Positions 1 to 10,597 are shown, counted from the stretch's first letter. The stretch: 19,897 nucleotides of DNA from Phoronis ovalis (GCA_028565635.1 JAOXYB010010900.1:1-19897), one strand, 5' to 3'. The notes: generated from the sequence alone by a model not told the origin. Program-made: numbers and translations.

Positions 1-1021
1 ATAGTTTCCGAGAATTCGTACACCCATATTTTCGGAGAATTTTGTATTTCCCAAATTTCGTACACCCCCAAAATTAAGAAAAAATAATAATTTTTTTTTT
101 GTACGAATTTGAGAAGAATTACCGTACTTCAAATTTTGTGTTTTTTAGGTAACTGCAAATTCAACAGGTGCAATCTTTAAGATTCTAACCTGCAAACATG
201 TCACAAACACAATCACAATTTAGCCACACTGATAGCGTCACACCGGCTGAGTTAAATTTTCTGTGCTATTTTGCACTTAACATACATCAGAGTAAATCTT
301 GAGAATTTGTATTACTTATTTACAATGCTTGATGTCAACAATGCCATAGTGAATATAACATAACACAGAATGAAGCGGAACACAACTAAATTCGAAAATT
401 GACAACTTATCACTACAGTACGTTGCAAACTTATATTTGCAGGTAAAAGCTAAGGACAATTTTATATGCAATTATAAAATGAACCAGCATTAATAGAAAC
501 TTTATAATTGATTTTTGAAAGCAATCTCACTCAATTAAGGTACACTGTACTGTAGATTTGAATTATGTAACAGAATGATTTTATTTCCCTGTACTTGCAG
601 AAAATAGAAATATATAGACTTTATAATATCAAGTGTAGGTGTAATATAGAAATTAAATTAAACTGAGCAGGTAAAGTATAGGTACCATAAAAAAGTACAT
701 GTCATATCACTTTGATTTTTTTTTAGCATTAAAACATGTCTTGTTTAAACAGATAGATTAGATTTAGATTACACATTGGTTCAAATAATCTTGTATCTTG
801 ATAGAAGTTGATAGTAATCGAGTTAAACATATTAAATAACATTTAATGATAAAAATGCACCTAAAAGAATATTAATTATTAGGAAAATTAAATGAAGTAA
901 TGTTCTCAGATCTTACTGGTTTAATTTCAAAATGTTGAATTTGAACAGAAGTCGATTGCATGTAAGTTACTTGATTAAATCGGTTGCACATATGGTGCAG
1001 TGATTTAGTGTGGATACATAC
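1..1021 (-). other. Myosin III-like intron 3 (partial), with repeat remnant at the left edge
   Basis: AT-rich sequence with no exon that I can support on either strand. Bases 1-165 hold short related segments: GAATTCGTACACCC, AATTTCGTACACCCCC, and an imperfect inverted pair CAAATTTCGTAC (52-63) and GTACGAATTTG (101-111) around A and T runs. This could be the end of a transposon cut by the window edge. The rest shows nothing. Confidence 0.5.
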
Positions 1022-1126
1022 TGAGAGCGTTTCCTTCACAATGTGGGCAATGAGAAGCTCGTCTAACTGTTGATTTTGTCTTCGCACCATTTTAGCAATT
1101 TCTGTAACTGAACCACCATTACATAG
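1022..1126 (-). CDS. Myosin III-like coding exon 3
   Basis: The acceptor TTTTTTACAG|CTA joins in phase 0 to exon 2. Its 35 codons give LCNGGSVTEIAKMVRRQNQQ and then LDELLIAHIVKETLS, the hinge and the helix that precedes the catalytic loop in STE20 kinases. The donor is TCA|GTATGT. The open frame continues to 872 but stops resembling a kinase at this donor. The next expected exon, with HRDVKGxN, was not found between 1 and 1021. Confidence 0.85.
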
Positions 1127-2639
1127 CTGTAAAAAATTTGGTTTATTATTCTAATAACTAATACTTAATAGCCTTAATATAAGACTACAAAATAGCTGAA
1201 TTTTCTTTTATTTAAATATCGTTGCCAATTCTAAGAAACAAACTTAACATGCATCCCCCTAGGTAGAAATTAAAACAGAATATCTGGATTTAGATAGTAG
1301 TGTCCAGCAAGCAATTCTAAGGATCTCACAGGCACATAGTTATCTATGTGACATAAATGCTTATAGATAATTTTGCTATGCTCCTAGCCCGGGGGTACTG
1401 CCATTCACATGTCCAGCCCAATGGCCCCCTTTTTCAGCTTCCACTTTACAATGGAGTATATTTTTTTTATGTTTATTTAACATTTTTTGCAAATAAATTT
1501 CTACCATGGAGTGTACATTTCAAATGATTATTTTATATGTTGCGATGTAACTTTCCAGGATTCTGTGTTTTTGCCATGGATGTTCATTTCTGATTTTTTT
1601 ACAACAGGGTTTTTTGTTTTTATAAATAAATTTTAAACATAGAGTATATTTTTGGAATGCTTTTTTCTTTGGGGTTACAGTTTTTTTTGGCTTGTGCCTC
1701 ACTCCCCCATCAAGTTTTTTGGCAAGTACTGTATGTGGAAAACTTCAGATCGGTGCCAAGTTCAGAGCTGAATTCGGTGTGAAATGATAACACATTAAGA
1801 AAATCAAACACTGAAATCCTTTAGTACAAATGTGGGTTACCCACAACAAGCTACTTCTTATAACTCACCTCCATCACAAACCACAGTTGATCATCAACTA
1901 ATCTATCTTTCTTTAAATACATTCCATAAAATCTAGGAATGTTTGGGTGGCAGGAAAGATTTTTGAACACCATGTACTCTTGTTCAATTTCTTCAACAAC
2001 TTCATGAATGGCTTCTAGGATTTTAACTGCAACTCTTTCTCCTAAGTAAGTACAACATATTACAACACGAGATGACTTAATTAGTTATATCCAGAATCTA
2101 TTGGATGTTATTATTTTCATATTTTTCAGTGAATTTGCTTATTTTTATGAAATAAATAATTTAATCAGCAATCTATCTCATCGCTGTTGACTAGGACAGT
2201 TCTGAGATGGTGCTATGAGCATTTCCTGAAACTACGGACACTTTTCAGAATTACTGTAAACAGTAAACAGTGGTGCAGACATGAGTCTGATCATTAATTA
2301 AATGCATAACTCTGGCCTAAAGCTTCATTTTTTGTTCAAATCTTTGAAAAATCACCAATATAATTTGTGTAAAACTCAGCAGATAACTGATGTTTTTGTT
2401 GAAGAATTTATCAGAATACAGAGGCACCATTAAATAAGTACATTATTATATGACCATATAAAAATACAGGACAGAAATATGGAAATATTAGCAATATATC
2501 GTAACTTACCAGTACTTCGATTTGTAGCAATGTTAACATCACCATAAGTGCCTTCACCTATCTTGTCTCCAAGATCAAACTGATCAGTGGGATCAGGAAG
2601 TTCCCGGAAGTTCACAATTGAACTGTAAGTTTCGTACAT
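1022..2639 (-). CDS. Class III myosin (MYO3/NINAC-type), N-terminal kinase domain, partial gene
   Basis: Three coding exons, 2639-2510, 2041-1869 and 1126-1022, join in frame to give the first 136 residues. Seen: LPDPTDQFDL at 14-23, the glycine loop GEGTYGDV at 28-35, VAVKILE with the ATP-binding lysine at 50, a likely alpha-C glutamate at 65 in IEQEY, CHPNIPRFYG in the early lobe, and LWFVMELCNGGSVTEI over the hinge. The catalytic HRD loop, DFG and the motor domain are not in the window. The LPDPTD lead-in and the ELCNGGSVTE hinge are, from memory, closer to MYO3A/B and NINAC than to other STE20 kinases such as TNIK or MAP4K. Class III myosins are kinase-motor fusions that bind actin, known from photoreceptors, stereocilia and filopodia. 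The start at 2639 has a purine at -3 and the kinase begins almost at once, as in this family. Only the kinase end is seen, so a free STE20-type kinase remains possible. Confidence 0.85.
1127..1868 (-). other. Myosin III-like intron 2, with a decayed repeat at about 1383-1740
   Basis: The intron is 742 bp. Within it the plus strand carries four diverged versions of a motif like CCATGGAGTRTAYATTT, near 1450, 1503, 1573 and 1635. Two of them are preceded by AAATAAATTT. The patch begins after CCCGGGGGTACTGCC and ends near CACTCCCCCATC. It looks like an old dispersed repeat with internal imperfect repeats; I cannot name the family. The 60-codon minus-strand open frame at 1520-1702 lies inside it and is Lys-rich low-complexity sequence, not a gene. 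Confidence 0.4.
1869..2041 (-). CDS. Myosin III-like coding exon 2
   Basis: The acceptor TTACTTAG|GA completes Gly44. The 173 bases encode GERVAVKILE (Lys50), the alpha-C helix with EEIEQEY, HPNIPRFYGMY and DDQLWFVME. It ends in phase 0 at GAG|GTGAGT. It is too short and has no initiating Met in frame, so it is not visible as a stand-alone open frame; it was found by reading the minus strand for the missing VAIK segment. Confidence 0.88.
2042..2509 (-). other. Myosin III-like intron 1
   Basis: 468 bp between phase-1 splice sites (donor GTAAGT, acceptor TTACTTAG). AT-rich; no feature seen apart from a trivial doubled GTAAACA at about 2257-2272. Confidence 0.7.
2510..2639 (-). CDS. Myosin III-like coding exon 1
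   Basis: Encodes residues 1-43 plus the first base of Gly44, including LPDPTDQF and the glycine-rich loop GEGTYG. It ends at a consensus donor, ACTG|GTAAGT, in phase 1. About 14 bases before the ATG the minus strand reads TTTTAAGCAG, a possible splice acceptor, so an upstream non-coding exon may exist. The open frame running past the donor to 2430 loses all similarity to kinases and is intron. Confidence 0.88.
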
Positions 2640-2721
2640 GTCGGATAAATTATCTGCTTAAAACCTTCATCATAGTTATTGGATGCACGTCCAGTGGATC
2701 TTAGCAACTACAAAATCAGTA

Positions 2722-3040
2722 TTACCTATCATTTGCAACGAAATGCGACCCTGTGGCATAGTGGTATTTCGTTTGTTACGTTGCATTTTATAATGAAGAC
2801 ATTAGTTATGCAGCAAGGGCTTGAACCGCAGTGGGAACATTAACATTTTAGAATGCGAATGCTGCCTTTGTGATGATATGATAAGGGATGTAGATTAGAT
2901 TTTCACAAAGACTCCCACTGCAGTTCAAGCTAATGTGTCAATGTTTTTGCTGCATAATTAATGTCTTCATTGTAAAATGCGATGTCATGAACGAAATACC
3001 ACTACACCACAGGGTCTCATTTTGTTGGCAACGATAGTAA
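2722..3040. mobile_element. Foldback element with tRNA-like arms (MITE or paired SINE copies)
   Basis: Two arms of about 130-150 bp are inverted copies of each other. The left arm runs inward from TTACCTATCATTTGCAACG. The right arm, read on the minus strand from 3040, begins TTACTATCGTTGCCAAC. Shared blocks include GACCCTGTGG, GTAGTGGTATTTCG, ATGAAGACATTA and TTATGCAGCAA. Each arm has a Pol III box A-like sequence: TGGCATAGTGG at 2754-2764, and TGGTGTAGTGG on the minus strand at 3009-2999. A weaker box B-like GGCTTGAACC lies about 60 bp inward on the left arm (AGCTTGAACT on the right). CTTTGTGA and TCACAAAG close the stem around a loop of about 28 bp. The arms differ by an insertion each. No target duplication is clear. 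It lies 83 bp from the kinase start codon. Confidence 0.7.
2754..2764 (+). promoter_or_regulatory. Pol III box A-like motif in the left arm
   Basis: TGGCATAGTGG fits the tRNA box A pattern TGGCNNAGTGG. The mirror copy in the right arm, 2999-3009 on the minus strand, reads TGGTGTAGTGG. The spacing to the box B-like sequence is near that of tRNA-derived SINEs. Function is inferred from the motif only. Confidence 0.4.
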
Positions 3041-6000
3041 CTAAAGATAGCACATACATACAATATTTTACTCTTAAATATAACATTTGTCTTTGAAAGA
3101 CAGCAGTAATTCCCTTTTCACTATAATTGATATGTTATGATATTACGGAAACTACATATATTTTTGCCACATTAATTTTGTACATTTTATTGTTACATAT
3201 ACTGCAGTTTTTAGATATCGTGCAAAAAACACAGACATGTCAAACTTCAGAAACTCATTTTAATAAGTTATGTATACAATCTATTATTAACATGTACAAG
3301 AACATATTTGTCTCGTATAGCAAGAGTTTACACAATATCAAACCAATATTTATAGATTTTCATCAATTATATATAATTACGGTATTCAGAGATACATCAA
3401 GACTTGGAATTTCAAACATAACGCAGGTTTATAATTTCACATGCAAGGTAATTAAAGGTTGACAAAAGAAGAACATTAAAACCCTCAGCTTTTATGTTTT
3501 TATAAATTACCAGTTACATTGTAACAGATGAGTTTGTTGAAATCTCAAGCCCACAACAAAATTTCTTTAATATATTATTTGCTCTACGTACAATATGTAC
3601 AAAAACATCATGTTGCTATTTTAATAACAATAAAATTTATTTTAATCTAAGTGCTGTTGATTTTTTTGATAAAGTATGGAATGTCATTAATCATAGCTGA
3701 AATGTTTTTTTAATAATAAAAATTACACTATTTGCATCTCATAAATCATAGGCACAGTGTAGCACAATTAGTTATGCTTTCTCATACAACTCAAATGTGT
3801 GATAAGTGCAGGACTGTCAGGTAAAAACAAAATGAATAGATATCAAACCAGTCACATTCTAAGTGCTTAATTTGCACAAGCATTTAAACACAGCTCTAAT
3901 AAAATTAATATTGATCAAGCATTTCGTATTAATACAACAAGTTTTTCATAATCAAAGCTTTATAAATTACATACTGGAAAAAACAATTCAGATAGACTCT
4001 TGGGTATACCTGCTATTTTAGTTAGTTTTAAATCATAATACATCTGTGAATTATTAAATTGGCAATTAAAACATTTCTTCAGCTTATTAGAACATATGAA
4101 ATATTCACAAAATTTGTTCTGAAAAAAATTACTTAGTTTTTTACAAAAAATTCGTACTCCTTTAACTTTAATTTCCAATCACTTCAATTTTTACAAAAAA
4201 TTCACAGAATGTATGATAACTAAACTTTATAAACTTCCTTATTTTCTTTTTCTGGGATCGCAATATTTACAGTACATGGTGTAAAATATGTGATGAAGTC
4301 CACATTTTGTGTTCATTTATTATTTTCATTGCAATTTTACTTGAATTTCCAATACTTCAATATTTGAACTAGAACAATTTTTCTAGTCAACTATTAACTC
4401 TAGATATAACTTATCATAACCAAGAAATCATGACTTACACTAGATAACAATATAAAGTACAAAAAAAGTATGCAAAAAATAATGAACATTTAATAACCCA
4501 CTGGAAACTCTTGATTTCCCACGATTTATGGGTGAGTGATAAAAAGGGAATATTTTAAAACATTGCACTGAAATAGTTTCCTGCTTTTGTAAAATTCGAA
4601 ATTAATAGACTTACACTTAAATCATTATATTGTATTTATTATAAATTAATTTTACTTTTTAACTTAATTTTTATATTATAGTTTATTGATATCGCACATA
4701 TTTCAGGATCATTAATACATAACTTTTCGAAAGCCAATTCATTATTTATGAAATACTCTTTCCTTTTATTACAAATTCCGACACATTAAAACATAAATAT
4801 AAGCAAATATGCAATGGACAGAATAAATGCAACATGTACATGTACTTACAATTATCCTGCACTGAGATACTTAAATGTTACCTCATAAAGACAGCTTGCT
4901 TGTTTTTCTAAATCTGTTTAAAACATATTAAAGACATTTTGCAATTTTAATAAAGAACATTTCCACATCAGTTACCCAGTAAATAGCCATAGATCTTTAA
5001 TAGAAGCAGATAACAATAAGATTTTTTGGGTAAATTAATTCTAGTTGACAAGTAATTTGACACTTCTTATTGAATTCTTAGTGGATGTGTTAATCACCTT
5101 TTATCACTTGAGACAAATTAACAGCATGACCTATACAAGCCTGCACTTCAATTTTTATTTGCTCCTTTATAATACAGTAATACATATACCACATTATACA
5201 AACTACTGGTAAATATATGCTGTGAAGCCATTCACACTGCAACCTGTTAAACCTGAGACAAAACTGGGAGGGTCATCTGAAATCAATATAAAGAGTATAT
5301 AAACATATTATATTATGGGCTTTTCCTAACTTGGTTAATAGAAGTTGCTAAACATTACATTGTTCTGTGAACATATAACCACAAAAGCAAATGAAATATA
5401 TAATATATTTATAGCATATTGTTTTTACACTTGACCTAGTGCAATTCCATGTGTACTATCTGCATTATAGCTATACACACACTGATTGCTGGGTACCTTA
5501 ACAATTCAACTCTTTTCCAAACATGTTCAAAATTGGATGGCTGACATTGAACTGATCTTATCCCAAATTCAATAATCCAAACATCAGTTCCCTGTTTGGT
5601 TACTAAGAAATTGTCCTGAACTCAACAGTTAAGCCAAATACATGACATTTTGGATCGTAATGTGGACACTGCTAACTTAAGCAGCCAAACGTTCTTAGTT
5701 TTGAGTTCATATTTATTTTTATTATATAAATAAATAATAACATAGAATTCAAGAATTGGACAACAAACATGCCCTACCCACAAACTGCACATTTAAGTTT
5801 TCGGTATAAAAATCATACTGGGAACATTAGTATATACTATCTTCCAGTTTATCCATATGGATACAGTTAAGAAATCTATTCTTTTCTTCCTCTACAATCT
5901 AATAGTAATGTCTAATGAGATTCTGACAATCAATGAGATTCTGTATACTATATTAACTAAAAACTTTACCTTTGGTATTTCTCGTAAGGTATTCCCTAAG

Positions 6001-6530
6001 ATTACGAACAGAATGAAGTCAAATCATCAATAGCTTATTTAAGGTACTTAGGCAATACTACAACAACCCGTGTACAGTACGATGTGTGTAAACTAGCAAG
6101 ACTAGGGTATTAACAAGTGCATGATGAAGTAAGTATGGTATCGTGACCAAGCATTCTCATTTTCCTCACTGTAAGTATTAGTAATGCTTAATTAAACATA
6201 GCTCACCTGGCTCTTTTGTACCTAATCAAAACAAAAATCACCAGTACTTTGATTCGGTTACCATATATACACGATAAAGGTTATTAACAAAACAAACGGA
6301 TGGAAAACATGAAGACACCGTAAATCCCGCGGCAAGCAAGATCGATTTGATTGTTTGTGTTAGATGGCAGCACTTGATGGATATTTAAAGTACATTGAAA
6401 AATATATTTTTGTACTTTCACAGAAAAAGCTTCTAATAAGATAATTGGCTTTAATTTTATAATGTATATTATATAGGAGAAGTGTTTTTATGCAACAAAA
6501 TTATTATTTTAATTACAAAAATAGAACTCT
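3041..6530. other. Long AT-rich stretch without a supported gene
   Basis: About 3.5 kb between the kinase gene and the small plus-strand gene. Stop codons are dense in all frames and no conserved peptide could be read. The 111-codon plus-strand frame at 3127-3462 is rich in Ile, Leu and Tyr, as random AT-rich DNA would be, and has no usable domain. It may hold the kinase gene's 5' UTR intron and the promoters of two divergent genes. Short direct repeats occur, for example AATGAGATTCTG twice near 5917-5941. From about 6290 to 6375 the DNA is richer in CpG, with CCGCGG at 6328-6333. Confidence 0.5.
6361..6374 (+). promoter_or_regulatory. CTCF-like motif in the presumed divergent promoter
   Basis: TAGATGGCAGCACT is close to the insect-type CTCF core (AGRTGGCGCT), with an A in place of the core C. 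It sits between the divergent kinase and small genes, next to the only CpG-richer patch in this interval. A single short motif is weak evidence. Confidence 0.2.
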
Positions 6531-6611
6531 TGTTGGTTGAAGACCAGAAAGAACACGGTCAAAGGTCAGTGTGGCGTACTAAGCAACAAGAGGCAGTACA
6601 GTTAATATTGG
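6530..6611 (+). other. Possible non-coding first exon of the small gene
   Basis: A good donor, ATTGG|GTAAGA, ends this segment at 6611, and a good acceptor, TTTTTTATAG|GT, lies at 7401-7403, 47 bases before the small gene's ATG. Joining them gives a spliced 5' UTR. The left boundary is a guess, because no transcription start can be read from the sequence. Confidence 0.35.
6556..6568 (+). promoter_or_regulatory. DR1 nuclear receptor element
   Basis: CGGTCA A AGGTCA is two hexamers in direct orientation with a one-base spacer, matching the DR1 consensus (AGGTCA N AGGTCA) at all but the first base. Such sites bind RXR, HNF4 or COUP-TF-class receptors. It lies at the presumed 5' end of the small gene. 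Confidence 0.35.
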
Positions 6612-7403
6612 GTAAGAGGAATTGTTCATTACTTCTTGAATTATAAATTTAGCATGATTTACTTCAGGCACTGTTCAATTGTTGTTATCTGATATATGAA
6701 TGAAGATGATTTTGATTATATCATGTGGAAATTGTATTGAGTTTTTAAACTTCACAGTAGTTGCTAAGCTGGGATTCATTCATCAGTGATCACTTACAAA
6801 GATTATAAATACTTCAACTGTTAGGCGATATGTACCAACTTGTTGAGGTCATTCTACAAACATTTAATGTTCTTTAAATCTTTCCTACTATTTTATATAT
6901 ATATGTTAACGAAACAATGTAAGTTTTTTTTATTAAGCTCCTATTATTATGTTTTAATCTTATGTTATCAATTCTTGAGACAGTTCCAGATCAATATGGA
7001 AAAAAAATGTTCAATAGTCAGATACCACAAAGCAATATCATAAATTATTCATCAGAAACTTAGTATTGCTACATTAATTGTCCATTATGTATGATGATAG
7101 ATTTCTTGTACAGAGAGGGAGAGAGAGCAGCCATTTATTTTTGTACATAATTTAAAGCAGCCAATGCAATATAGAAATAAAGCTGAGGTAACATTCTATA
7201 AAACGTTTCTTTAATCATGGTGATAGTGATGTTTGACAGATGCATATTTTGTGAATATCTTTATATGTTTTATAACAACAACGACACAAATACAATATTT
7301 TACTGCCACATGACTACATTAGCACATTAAAAACATCAATCTTCCTTACTAATACAATGTATACTCTTTTTATATTGTTATTGTCATTATGCATTTTTTA
7401 TAG
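6612..7403 (+). other. Presumed 5' UTR intron of the small gene
   Basis: AT-rich, with a short purine run (GAGAGGGAGAGAGAG) at about 7114-7128. The 67-codon plus frame at 6840-7043 is low-complexity Phe/Leu/Tyr-rich sequence and is not a gene. Confidence 0.4.
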
Positions 7404-7450
7404 GTTGAAATATTTTACATCACCCGGAGACAACTACTAAGATATATCAA

Positions 7451-7540
7451 ATGGCATCCGGTCTACAAGAGCATGCTGAAGCCCGCAGAAGAGAAATGGG
7501 ATACTTACGTAAAGCTTATGTGGAGAAACACAATCCGAAG
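7451..7540 (+). CDS. Small gene, coding exon 1
   Basis: Encodes residues 1-30, from MASGLQEH to EKHNPK. The start is the first ATG after the acceptor at 7401-7403; it has C at -3 and G at +4. The donor is AAG|GTATAA, phase 0. Confidence 0.78.
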
Positions 7541-9462
7541 GTATAACAAACCCACATAATTAAGGCTATACTCACTAGTATTCTCATTATGGTTTGAAGT
7601 AAAAATTAGTGAAAAATTCATATTCCATTTATCTCACGTAAAATAAATATTTTCTGAAAGCTTAACATTCAGGCTATGTTATAGTGGCATTTTTAAACTC
7701 CTGTGTCAAATGCATGAAATTTAATTAGTGTTTAATGACACGTCATAAAAATAATAAGGTACATCCTCTTGAAAACCCAGTGGATTTAAATTTGTGCTAA
7801 TTGCATTTTTAACAAGTAGTAAACTTAGGTATGGACAATTTTAAATTGCACAAGAAATTTGGTTATATAAATTATTTTTTTAGCAATAAAAAGTGTATCT
7901 TTTTTAAACATTTATTAGTAACTCAAAGATTATTCAATACAATTTGGTAATACCAAATAAGAGGTGTATAGTTTACTTGTTAAAAAAAGTAGTTACACAA
8001 ATTTGATCCACCGGAGGATATGCCTTGATTTTTATGAGATGCCATTAAACTTTATGCATTTCAGTAGATTTGCAAGTAATTCAATGTATACCACTACATT
8101 ATCTAATAAAATGAATGATTTTTCCTACACAGGCACAACAGGCTGCATTAGAACAAAAGGTTGGACAAAATCAAGCTGAAATAGCGGAGCAACAGGCTCG
8201 GATAACAGGCTTTCGTTCAAAACAATCTTCATATGATGACGAAGTGCAAGAACGCATGGGGTGGAGAGTGATGGGAAGCCCGCCAGGTCATGATGCTGAG
8301 TCTGTTGATAGGTAATCATATGGACTGACATAAAATACATGGGCAAAAGACTTCGGACAAAAACGTGTTAGTACATGATGCAATTACTATCTACAAAAGT
8401 GTAGATTCCCTGGTCAGTTCCCCTCTTTTGAAGGTAAAAGTCACCAAAAAGTAAGAAACAACCCTGGTTGTACATCTATATGCAATATATGTACAGTATA
8501 ACACAAATTATCAAAATAAGTTCAGGTGTTATGCCATGCTTTACCAGTAAATGGCTCCACAAAAAACATGATCCCCATAATGTTGGCATGATGCTAGAGT
8601 GGATAGTCGAACTAGTGGTAGGTAATCCTTAAAATAAATTAAAGTGTATAAAAGAGTATAAAAAATGTTTAAAATAATTGTGAAAGTTTATGAAGTAGAT
8701 GTTGATCTCAAGTGTTGCTTTATTGATTAGTGATGCCAGTGTACTTAAAATCTAGTTTTTTTCCAAAATCAATTATTTTATAAATTTTATTCTTGACTTT
8801 TAGACAAAGAAGATTACAACATTTTAGAGATATGTCACAAGGATATTCAGCCAAAATACCTCACAGATATACTGTAAGTTAAGCTGTTAATATTGTTCGC
8901 ACTCATCTAGAATGAACTGATTGCAATTTAAAACTGGCAAATACGAATAATGTCACAATGTCGTGTCATCAAAAAAATAAGTTATTTGCTTACATGTATT
9001 AGGGAGAACAGAGCAAACAAACCATACTGACCCCACAATTCACAGTGGTTCATGAAATAATGATCAAATCCAACAATTCACCATGACTCTTTCATAAATG
9101 AAGAATTGTGGCATTGATAAGGCATCATTTTGCCACACCACCTGGTGAAATCATGGAAGTAGCTTATTGTTGCAAGCTTTATGGCAAAATCTTAGTATAT
9201 ATCTGAATAAAACATTGCTACATCCTGCAACTTTTATATATTGGTGATGCAAACATAAGCATATTGCACCATGTTTTAACTTAAAATAAGTTTTGAAAGA
9301 GATATTTGACTAGTATGTGTATTTTTATAGAATGATTAAGGACACATATTCTTCATCTTGTACATACAAAAGAAAATATCCAACTTATGTTGTAATATAC
9401 CTATGTGTATGTTTTAATTATTCATTTTATTTCAGTCTACTGATTATTCAAGTCAGTGGTAG
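7451..9462 (+). CDS. Unrecognised 121-residue charged, coiled-coil-like protein
   Basis: Four coding exons, 7451-7540, 8133-8311, 8804-8873 and 9436-9462, join with matching phases (0, 2, 0) and consensus splice sites to a 121-codon frame ending TGG TAG. The protein begins MASGLQEHAEARRREMGYLR. Residues 1-60 are rich in Ala, Glu, Gln, Lys and Arg and should form a helix or coiled coil (AALEQKVGQNQAEIAEQQAR). The middle has WRVMGSPPGHD, then a basic stretch RQRRLQHFRDM, and a Tyr/Ser-rich tail TSTDYSSQW. No signal peptide, membrane segment or known domain is seen. That four exons keep one frame with correct phases is strong evidence of a real gene. I do not recognise the family. It is head to head with the kinase gene and tail to tail with CCDC14. 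Confidence 0.8.
7541..8132 (+). other. Small gene intron after coding exon 1
   Basis: 592 bp, AT-rich; nothing else seen. The overlapping plus frame 7964-8179 is a shadow running into exon 2. Confidence 0.6.
8133..8311 (+). CDS. Small gene, coding exon 2
   Basis: The acceptor is CCTACACAG|GCA in phase 0. It encodes residues 31-89, holding the Gln/Glu/Ala-rich helix and WRVMGSPPGHDAE, and ends GATAG|GTAATC in phase 2. Its composition (CpG, GC, codon use) stands out from the flanking introns. Confidence 0.82.
8312..8803 (+). other. Small gene intron after coding exon 2
   Basis: 492 bp; nothing else seen. Confidence 0.6.
8804..8873 (+). CDS. Small gene, coding exon 3
   Basis: The acceptor GACTTTTAG|A completes an Arg codon. 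It encodes QRRLQHFRDMSQGYSAKIPH and then RYT. The donor is ACT|GTAAGT, phase 0. Confidence 0.78.
8874..9435 (+). other. Small gene intron after coding exon 3
   Basis: 562 bp; nothing convincing seen. Confidence 0.6.
9436..9462 (+). CDS. Small gene, last coding exon
   Basis: After the acceptor TTTATTTCAG, 27 bases encode STDYSSQW and the stop TAG. The 3' UTR follows. Confidence 0.72.
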   Translation, partial: STDYSSQW

Positions 9463-10597
9463 AAGATGGTAAATCAGCAAAAAGCACATTCAACAGTGCT
9501 CTAGTCAAGTTAAATTGAAGACAAAATATGCAAAACCCTAGTAACAATATTAAGGCTGTTTGACACACTAACTTCTCGCAGTCACTTGGGTTAACTTATT
9601 TGTTGAATGCTTTGGTCAGTTTATTCAGAGTTAAAAGCCAACTAAATTATCTTAATCAAATCATAGTGCGATTGAAAAAGGGCAGTCATGAAAGGTCCAG
9701 CACATGATTTATAGAGTAAAAAATAACTGCAAATGACAAAAGTTCGCATTTTAAAAATTTAAATATGAATCTAAAATGGATTCTCACAATTGTTTGTGTT
9801 CAAAATATTGGAATATATCGCACTGCAGTGTTTTTAAATGTGTGTAAGCATTTACTTTAAATTTTCATAATGCAGAAAATGAGGTGTGATAAAAATAAGC
9901 TGGTTTCAGTGGGTTCATGTTTCTAGTTTAATTAGATTTTCAGATTTCTTAACATTACCATATCATGAGGTTGAGCTTTTTTGTTAGAAAAGATATTTTT
10001 AACACATTTAATATCGAAACAGTTTTTCTTGTGAATAAGCCAAGTAACAGATATGAACAGTTTTTATCTGCATCTAATTACATATATATTATAAATATGC
10101 ATATCACTTCTGTGCCTTCTGTTCAAAATTAATAATTCTTGGAAACTATTTAGTAGAAATTTTTAGAAATACTAGCTCTAGCATTAAACAAGGTAGAAAT
10201 AAGCTATATTTATTGGATAATGTGTTATCAAAGATTGCAAATTTTATCAAACACATGTTAACTCTCATTTATGTCAGCTGTATTTACTTGTGTTATATAA
10301 TTACAAATATAAAATGCCTGCTTAACTGGGAACATTATAATTATTTTAAACACAAAAAAACAATAACCTTAATATTTTTATGTAGTATCGATATAAATAG
10401 TAACTCGTCATCAGAACATATTGTACATTAATTTAAAAACCTTCAAATACAGCAAATCTAATTCTATATTATTAGCCCTAAAACTCACAGCTACCAGTTT
10501 TTGACCAAATACAGAATTTTTGCATTTTTACTGTAAATAAACCAAACATAAATACACTTAATCAATTTAATAATCTGTACCTATTTAATTAATTGCT
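9463..10597. other. Shared 3' region of the convergent small gene and CCDC14
   Basis: About 1.1 kb without coding signal. On the plus strand the only canonical AATAAA is at 10536-10541, so the small gene's 3' UTR may be about 1.1 kb long. On the minus strand AATAAA occurs at 10602-10597 and at 10214-10209. The 72-codon plus frame at 10213-10431 is low-complexity, Ile-rich and not supported. Confidence 0.5.
10536..10541 (+). other. Candidate poly(A) signal of the small gene
   Basis: AATAAA, the only canonical hexamer on the plus strand between the small gene's stop and the CCDC14 stop. Confidence 0.4.

Noticed and set aside
872-1021. Extension of the kinase frame past exon 3
   Set aside because: Kinase similarity ends exactly at the GTATGT donor, and the extension reads unrelated residues.
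1520-1702. 60-codon minus-strand Lys-rich frame
   Set aside because: Lies inside a repeat within an intron of the myosin III-like gene; Lys-rich from A runs.
3127-3462. 111-codon plus-strand open frame
   Set aside because: Low-complexity Ile/Leu/Tyr/Thr-rich composition as expected from AT-rich DNA; no domain, no splice partners and no conserved peptide.
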